From Massospora cicadina (taxonomy: Eukaryota; Entomophthoromycota; Entomophthoromycetes; Entomophthorales; Entomophthoraceae), in assembly GCA_022478985.1 (NCBI GenBank), contig JAKSZP010005271.1, forward strand, positions 124,001-188,000: 64,000 bases of DNA, given 5' to 3'. Positions 57,647 through 64,000 of this stretch are shown here, piece by piece; the first letter of the stretch is position 1; every line of letters begins with the position of its first letter. Both the position numbers and the translations under genes were made by a program. The notes below the pieces were generated by a model. That model made no database searches, was not told the origin of the DNA, and saw only the letters and a list, made by a program, of their open reading frames with translations.

Positions 57647-58801
57647 TGTTGAAATTTTTTCCCATATTCTCAGCTGGCTAGATTACCAGGGATTGCTATG
57701 AGATAGTTCCCTAATGCGAGATGAATTGGATATCAGCTGACCCTGATTTTAGGTAACTATGTTTGGGGGATTTTAGGTTATTTGCCTGGTCATATCTGTC
57801 AGGTATCAATCCAGATGAATGCTTAAGTTCTCATCGAGAAGAGTTGCTGACAAAGTAGGAGCATCTGATAGTTGATTAACTATCAGGTATACAAATTGAG
57901 ATAGGTCAGATTTCATCACTAAACAATTGGGAATTTAAGGAGTAAGTTGTGAGGCGAGTGATGCTACCTGAAACTAGTAAATTGATCAGCTGGTTTGTGA
58001 CCTGCCTTAATGGATAACAAGTTCATTACCTAAGCAGGTCGATTGCCAAATATGGTTGGTTCGCATGGATCAAGAGTAAAACGTTAGGACACGTTTTTTC
58101 AACTCTTTTTGTTTTAGGACTCAAGGATGTCCAACAACAGAATCCTAGACAGGGTGGGGAAGACAATCGCTGCCAAGACGAGGATGGGTGATTCAATGTC
58201 AATGGCTGCCATTTCATTGAGGAGGTGCCAACCAAGGGTTGGGCGCCTAATTCCCCACTATAGAATTCCCTAAAATTCACTAATAAATAATCATAATTTT
58301 ACAGATCATAGCTTACCATATCACAAATTATCACTTTTACTAGAATTTTACTTTAATAAATTTTATAAGTATCCATTTGTTCTATTCATTTTAAGGGATA
58401 TTATTGCTGTGTGCAATAATTGGGAGATTCTTTAAGATAAAGAGTAAGGACCTGAGTGGGGATCCAGAGAAGAAGCTGAATCAAATTTGGGATTTCTGCT
58501 GACTGTGTGTCAAACCAGAGAAACCATAAACAGGGATCTAAGAGTCCATTGAGTTAGGCGATACAAGGGAACGAATCCCTATCTAAGACATCATAAGTAT
58601 TTTGAGAGGAAATACTGTCTGAGCGTTGGAAAGAAATCTAATACTTCCATTCAACTATGGATAATATTTGCCATACTATTAAACAATTAAATCAACTACT
58701 ATACAATGTGGAGAATTGCACAAAACTTAAACCTGTGCAAGTAATATATTTAACTGGGTTATTGGCTGAGAATAATCAATATACTATAAATTTTTACAAC
58801 A
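57647..58801 (+). repeat. E8 right LTR (about 1155 bp)
   Basis: Starts TGTTGAAATTTTTTCCC and ends TTTTTACAACA. Its 3' two thirds are nearly identical to the left LTR, the first third much less so. A 118-codon frame (58657-59013) starts inside it and runs out into the flank; see rejected items. Confidence 0.88.
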
Positions 58802-59164
58802 TCCAAGATCAGATTCTCTTCATTATACTTGTGGCTATATCTCCTCTAATTTATTCTTTTACAGATAAGTATTTGGGACATGATGCTAAATTTGTTGCAA
58901 ATTGTGAGATGGTTGGTATGATTAAAAACTTCTGCACATCATATATGATGCCCATCATGGAAGTTAACACTTTAAACATCAAGGACACTGCTGCCACTAC
59001 CACTGAAAAATAAATGAGCCCATCCATAGTACTAGTTGTAGAGCTGCAAGATTTAATCTCCTGTGATGAGTAAAAATGAAAATAGTTCTTAGTCTCTTCT
59101 ACTTCAACATTAAAACTAAAGCCAATTTGAATTTTTAGAAAATACAAAAATATCTGCTTGATTG
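58802..59164. other. Unassigned flank right of E8
   Basis: Open frames occur on both strands (58657-59013 + and 59240-58851 -), but no domain is recognised. It could be old host DNA or part of the E5 flank. Confidence 0.3.
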
Positions 59165-60870
59165 AGCCAAAACTTATGGCAGTTAATGCTCTTGACGCCT
59201 GCTGCCCAGCTTGGGGTGGTGGTGCGCCGCCATCTGGCATATTTTAATCGCTACCAAAGCATGCCTGGGCTGGCTCTGCTAGCCCCCCTAAAGCTACCAA
59301 GCGTTATGTCCCCCTCAGGACATGGCCCACCATTTTGCAAGTTCCCAGGTGGTGCTCTGGAGCCCTTTGATGCTCCCATGGAAAAATTTCGTTTTGGTCT
59401 CTGGGTCAAATATGGGAACCTCTTCCCATATGCAAGTGTGAACATCATCGAGATGGTCACAGCAGTGTTTAATCCTGCTGGCTTCATTGTTTATACCACT
59501 TTAAGGGGTATTTTAACCTCAGTTTCCATTCCAAGACCAATGCAATGGCATCATATAAGCTGCCATTAATTTTTAAAAATATTTCCCTTCTGACCATTCA
59601 CATATGGCTACTGGATGAGGCTACTTTGGTGGTCTTTTGCTGGCTTGCCATCCCACCTTTCCCACAAACGCCTCCACCACAAGCTCATGGAGGTTTTGGT
59701 CATTTATGGTGCAGACCCCATGTTGCAATTTTTTGGTTCCAAATAAAGAAGTTTGTTTGGCAGGGCTGCACGCCTTTGTGACAATCTGCCCATTCCATCA
59801 AAACACTCACTTCAAGATTCTATCTCACATAGTGATCAAATCCACCCCTAATTACCCATTTTGGGTGCACGTCAAGAATGGCTGCGCCATTTGCCCCTTG
59901 TGCTTTGACCTTGATCACTCAAAGTGCAAGTGCCCTACAGCTTCCACCTTTACTGCTTCTGCTGAACCTCTCTCTGGCGTTGGGTCAGTGGCTGGTTCAG
60001 CCCAAAATTTTTTAATGGGGCTCAATACTCCCTCCCCAACCTGGCAAATTCTGGTAACGCTTCTAAGGTGGCAGCTAATCAAAATTTAAAAAGTTTAAAA
60101 TTTTAAAATAATTTGACTGAATTACAGAATCCTGAGTCGATGGCTGAATCAGTTTCAGCTGAGCTGCCATGGTCAACAGAAAATGGCCAATCAGCTTCTG
60201 CCACTGCCACAATTTTTGTGACTGGCCCAGTGCTGGGTGAACTCAATCCATTTGAGGCTCTCGAATGGAATGATGAGGATGAACAGCCATACCATGTCAA
60301 GCTAGATTTCACTTTGGAGGAATTTTTTGTCAATCCTTCCATTAGCGGCCCCACCATTTTCGCCCAAAAAATGGGCTTCCAATATAAAAATATTAATAAA
60401 ATGGAGGTCAAAGCCGCAACTGCTCCTGCCAACACCTTACTCTGCCAGCAACTCCATGGGGCAATAAAACCCCTTGTTGAGGATATTTTTACCCCTAATT
60501 TTCCTCACGACTTTGAGGAAGATGCAAAGTATAAAATTGAGGAGCTTTCTTTTGGTGTGAGATGTGCTTGCATTGATGCAGCAAAAACTTCTCTTTTTGA
60601 CCCTCAATTATCCTGAAACCCACTGGCGCATCAAGTAATTCACTTGTGTGCCTGCTCTCATCACTTTCGCTGAGAATCAACTTGCCCAATATGTTGATGC
60701 AATGGACACTGCCAGCCTCATCAATGAAGAAACCCCACAATTATACCTCCTTATACCTCATGTCGCTAATGCTCCTACTCTGATATTGTCCGCCATGGCC
60801 ACCAGCTAAAGCGGAAGCCAGATAAAAGTTTCGCCAAAGCTTTCTCACCTTCTGATATTGCTTCCTAGGC
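59165..60870 (+). pseudogene. LINE ORF1 relic A (CCHC knuckle)
   Basis: Frames 59162-59569, 59637-60089 and 60113-60616 together resemble LINE ORF1. The second carries YPFWVHVKNGCAICPLC and the full knuckle CPLCFDLDHSKCKC (C-x2-C-x4-H-x4-C) at about 59.89-59.94 kb, like PFWVTVDSAPPICTHC of the LINE at 33 kb. The third is acidic (LEWNDEDEQPYHVKLDFTLEEF). Sequence then decays. No endonuclease or RT follows. It is a different family from the 33-kb LINE, judging by how little else aligns. Confidence 0.7.
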
Positions 60871-61254
60871 TGTAAGCTGAGGTGCCATATTAGGAATTTT
60901 TATTTCTGATAATCCCTATATTTGGCTATCTACAAATAAAGATGTATGACGTCTTCCCTTTTTGGTTGGGCACCACTATTGCTAAAAAAAGAAAACATGG
61001 TTCTTGGAAATAATTTTTATTATAGTTGATGAAAGCTCAATCATAAGGGTTAATTCTTCATCCTATATAAGCTTTCTCAAGAATCCCAATATTATTACTA
61101 TAAAGAGCTCTATCTCAATTTTCCCACATATAGTCAAATCTTAGTTTGAAGTAAGTAAAATCTTCACTCATGTTGACACTCTCTAATTCACCCTATGTCA
61201 ATAAGCCTGACGCCCACTGATAAAATAGGACAGTGATAAACCTCCTAATGTTTT
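60871..61254. other. Spacer between the two LINE relics, with a TATA-like sequence
   Basis: AT-rich with no gene. CATCCTATATAAGCTTTCTC near 61060 is TATA-like and could belong to a 5' promoter region of relic B, but no start site can be fixed. Confidence 0.35.
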
Positions 61255-62870
61255 TGCAGTTTTCAAAACATGCCTGAGCTGGCTCTGCTAGACATCCCAA
61301 CTCTTTATGTCAATTTGTCTCATCAGAGGAATTAACTCACTATCTCTCTTATAGACCCTGTTGGTGCCTTATAGCCCTTTTTAGCTCCCCCAGAGCACCA
61401 TGCAATTTTTCCCTTGGGCGAAATATGGCAAGTTGTTCACTTAGAATAGATCTATAATTAGATTATACCAGGTGGTTATGCAGTATTATGGCTTCATCAA
61501 CTTCTTCTCCTTCAAGGGGCATTTTAATCTCAGTTTCACAAGTGAAGCTGATGCTGCATATGCAGCTACAATTCCCCTGGTGTTTTAAGGCGCCCCTATC
61601 CCAAACACATATACCTGGTTGCCCCTTTGTAACTCTCTTGTGGTTCAATTTGTGGGCCTCCCACCCGCCTCCCCCAGATAGTTTACATAAAGAGCTAATT
61701 TTTGGGTTTTCAATATATGGCCATACCCAATATCACAATTTGTTGTTCCCCATAGAACCACCCACCTCGTGGGCCTCTATGCATTTGAAACTATCTTCCA
61801 TGTCTCAGCAAAAATCGCTCTTTTAATTCCTCCTCGCACCAATCTCTTCTGCCCATGACCTTCCTTTCTGAGCTTGAGTGGCTAAAGGGCGCACCATCTT
61901 CCTCACTTATTTTTAATTTAATTCATTCAAACAGTGCTGCCCTCCATTTCCTAAGCTGCGGCCCCCACACTTGACCCCTCTCATGAAATCCAATTGCTGA
62001 CTCAAAACTTTCTTTAAATGGGGAGCAATACTCCCTCCTCCTACCCCAGCCAGTAGCTGCAGCTGCAGCTGCCTCTACATCAACGAATCATAGAACCTTC
62101 ACCAAGACACTTCTCCTGAACCAGAAAATCAAGGGTCAGATTATGTTCAAGTAAAATCTAAACACCTTCACCCAGTCACCAACCTCAACTCAACCATATG
62201 CTGAGTTCCAATAGTCTTAAATCAGAATCCATGGAATATCAGGAGGAGATTGATAAATAAGTTAATCCTGTTTCCAAAATTTGTCAAAGGCTTCACCCTT
62301 CTGAAATGTACCTCAATGCTGAATACGCACACAGATTACCAACTCACCACTATGCGCCCTTCTCTGATCTTAACACCTTCCAAAGTAATGACAGACTCAC
62401 ATAGATAGCTGTTGCTCCCCTGTATGTCGCCCCCTCTGAAAATCCATTACAAAATAAATCGCAGTCTTGGCTGAAGGCCAATCCCCTTTAATCCCCACCA
62501 CAATGCACCCAATACACAAATAAGAACACCTTTAATTCCAGTAGGTGGCTAATAAAGTAATCCTAAAATTGCAGCGGTCACAAGTTTGTCCTAAAGACCT
62601 GCATTAACTGCAAAAAATTGCCACCATTGCTACTCTCCCCAAAGTCCGCCTTGAGGCTGAGAAATCCCTTTCTAAGTACATCAACACCCTCTTATTGCTA
62701 ATAAAATTGTAATCCCTACTCTGCTACCATGACCTTCAATTCCACGATGTGCCCATGCCAGTGCTCTAAGCTTTGTGCCAAACCCTGACCATCCCATATG
62801 AGGATGCTGATCCTCCTAATCCCCCTTCACCCTCTGCCATGGTTGGTAGCTGTTTACCGCTTCCAACTTA
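61255..62870 (+). pseudogene. LINE ORF1 relic B, second decayed copy
   Basis: The start of this block repeats that of relic A. CATGCCTGAGCTGGCTCTGC at 61271 corresponds to CATGCCTGGGCTGGCTCTGC at 59259, followed by matching TATGTC, GCCC and AAATATGG positions and the GGCATTTTAATCTCAGTTTC segment (61519), which pairs with GGTATTTTAACCTCAGTTTC in relic A. The remainder (61.6-62.87 kb) has only short frames. No zinc knuckle is readable. It is a more decayed copy in the same orientation. Confidence 0.6.
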
Positions 62871-64000
62871 GTTTAATTAGTTTAATTTTGTTTTCATATT
62901 GGTTTTAGTGCATCCGTCCTTTTTTTATTTTTTTCTTAATTTAGTTTAGCTCTTTTGAGAATTAGTAATGTCTGCCCCTGGTTGGCTTACCCCCAGATAA
63001 GTTCATATACACTAGTTATGATACTACCAATGTAAATTTCTAGAGGAACAGGTGATCTCTTTTAACTCAGCCAGAAATCAAAATAGTTTTCAAGATTATA
63101 AAGCCCTTTTTATAGGCTTAAATGGGCTTAAGTTTTCTGACAATGGAGAATTTTATATACCCATTGACTGCTGCAATAATTTGAAAGCTGGTAATCATGA
63201 TGTCAGAGGACGTGCAAGTATAAGTACTGGCCCATATGGGTATGCACACAACGTATAAAACTACGCCTCATAGGAACCTCCTTTTTATACCTTTGGGTTC
63301 AACCGCTAATGATGGTGAATACCAAAACACCATATAAATAATGTCTCCTGTTTGTAAAAAGCTGCGCAATGTGAATTTTCACCAAAATGGGAAACGAATT
63401 ATATTTTACAAACTTCATTAATTGAGACAAACATGGTACCCATGCAGCTGCAAGAGCCACAAGGGTCACAAGAACAATAAGAGCTATATTTGAGTTTAGA
63501 ACAGCAGCCACAAAACCACAAAAAGGCTATAGATGTACAATATAAACTACAGAAGAAAATTAACAAGCTTAAGAATCAGGGGAATTAGACTCAGGTGCCC
63601 CTGAAACAAGTTGGAAATGCACAATCGTCTTAGTTAGAAGTTAGATTATAAAAAACCACTTCCTACTTTATGCACCCCCAAATCCCTTAAGCAATATATT
63701 TTTTATAAATCCCTACATTAAAGAACATATTTTACGAAATCTTCCTTATTTTTATTTATATTTAATGCTAGTAACGTCAAATACATATTATTTTTGTTAA
63801 AAGCTTGATTAATCTTCCTGATGTCAGAAGAGGTGTGGAGGAGCTTCAGTCACTTTAAGAAAGTCATTTAGATGTATAATCTCAAGGATTCAACTAGGCT
63901 GGACACTCTTGAACCAATGAGAAAAAGTCTCATGTACACACGAACTAGACATCCAAGTCACTTGATGATGCACCTTTGAATAACAATACACTTTATGCAA
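62871..64000. other. Unassigned AT-rich right end
   Basis: No recognised gene. A 68-codon plus frame (63052-63258) without an ATG start and a hydrophobic minus frame (63511-63299) are the only open stretches. Neither has a known domain or a clear partner exon. Confidence 0.4.

Larger units (their letters stand above)
49870..58801 (+). mobile_element. E8: LTR-flanked Gypsy composite (8.9 kb)
   Basis: Direct LTRs (49870-51030, 57647-58801), a primer-binding-site-like sequence right after the first and a purine tract right before the second mark a complete LTR unit. The flanks do not share a target duplication (CCTTG against TCCAA). The interior is odd: a short gag-like part (51.05-51.85), a first copy of the post-pol segment (51.85-52.17), an antisense-coding-like block (52.2-53.66), then RT C-terminus, RNase H, integrase, a second post-pol segment (55.47-55.79) and another antisense-coding-like block. 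The N-terminal half of RT, protease and most of gag are absent. I infer recombination between related copies. Confidence 0.8.

Noticed and set aside
58657..59013. 118-codon plus frame that could be the gag start of another element
   Set aside because: It starts inside the right LTR of E8. A polypurine tract precedes that LTR, which marks it as a 3' LTR, and the matching left LTR is followed by a primer-binding-site-like sequence. The frame is taken as chance.
1..64000. CRISPR arrays, bacterial operons, riboswitches, rRNA genes
   Set aside because: No regularly spaced repeats with spacers, no ribosome-binding-site-led gene clusters and no rRNA-like sequence were seen. The content is eukaryotic.
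1..64000. Repeat-induced point mutation as the cause of the decay
   Set aside because: Many stops fit C-to-T or G-to-A changes (for example TGG to TGA, GAT to AAT), but frameshifts are equally common and I cannot compute dinucleotide indices here, so I do not claim it.

Overview
This window reads as repeat-dense nuclear DNA from a eukaryote, most likely a filamentous fungus with a large transposon-rich genome. The reasons are Ty3/Gypsy elements (one a chromovirus), an AP-endonuclease/RT LINE, a tRNA-derived SINE, a maltose-acetyltransferase-type gene and a Kelch-like single-pass membrane protein of a kind I associate with early-diverging fungi (Mucoromycota). The phylum is an inference, not something the sequence proves. 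There are no rRNA genes, functional tRNA genes, CRISPR arrays or prokaryotic operons.

Layout. (1) 1-5.8 kb is the only stretch with host-like genes: an intact hexapeptide acetyltransferase (517-1143, +), a SINE with target-site duplications (2212-2492) and a frame-broken Kelch-like membrane protein gene (3492-4717, -). (2) 5804-14826 is a structurally complete chromovirus (E1, +) with 1.64 kb LTRs and TSD ACTTA. A 1147-bp solo LTR (10213-11359, TSD CCTCC) interrupts its RNase H. (3) About 14.8-17.1 kb is decayed sequence with a LINE ORF1 relic. (4) About 17.1-38.9 kb is one old minus-strand Gypsy element (E5) split by a complete minus-strand Gypsy element (E4, 18829-26661, 603-bp LTRs) and a 5.27-kb LINE (33162-38435, 19-bp TSD). 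(5) 38915-58801 holds three related plus-strand Gypsy bodies: E6 (38.9-46.2), E7 (46.2-49.9, stops inside RT) and E8 (49.87-58.80, flanked by 1.16-kb LTRs). E7 and E8 appear recombined: the RT that stops at 49869 resumes at the same protein position near 53.69 kb. (6) 59.2-62.9 kb holds two successive decayed copies of another LINE ORF1, followed by unassigned AT-rich DNA.

Almost all transposon genes are dead, with stops, frameshifts and lost catalytic residues. The LINE at 33-38 kb is the best preserved. No host pathway can be reconstructed. The most unusual signals are the tRNA-headed SINE, a conserved hairpin with a repeated motif just after pol in two related copies, a hairpin and hydrophobic-coding block conserved between E4 and E5, mosaic identity between the two LTRs of E8, and coding-like antisense stretches downstream of pol.
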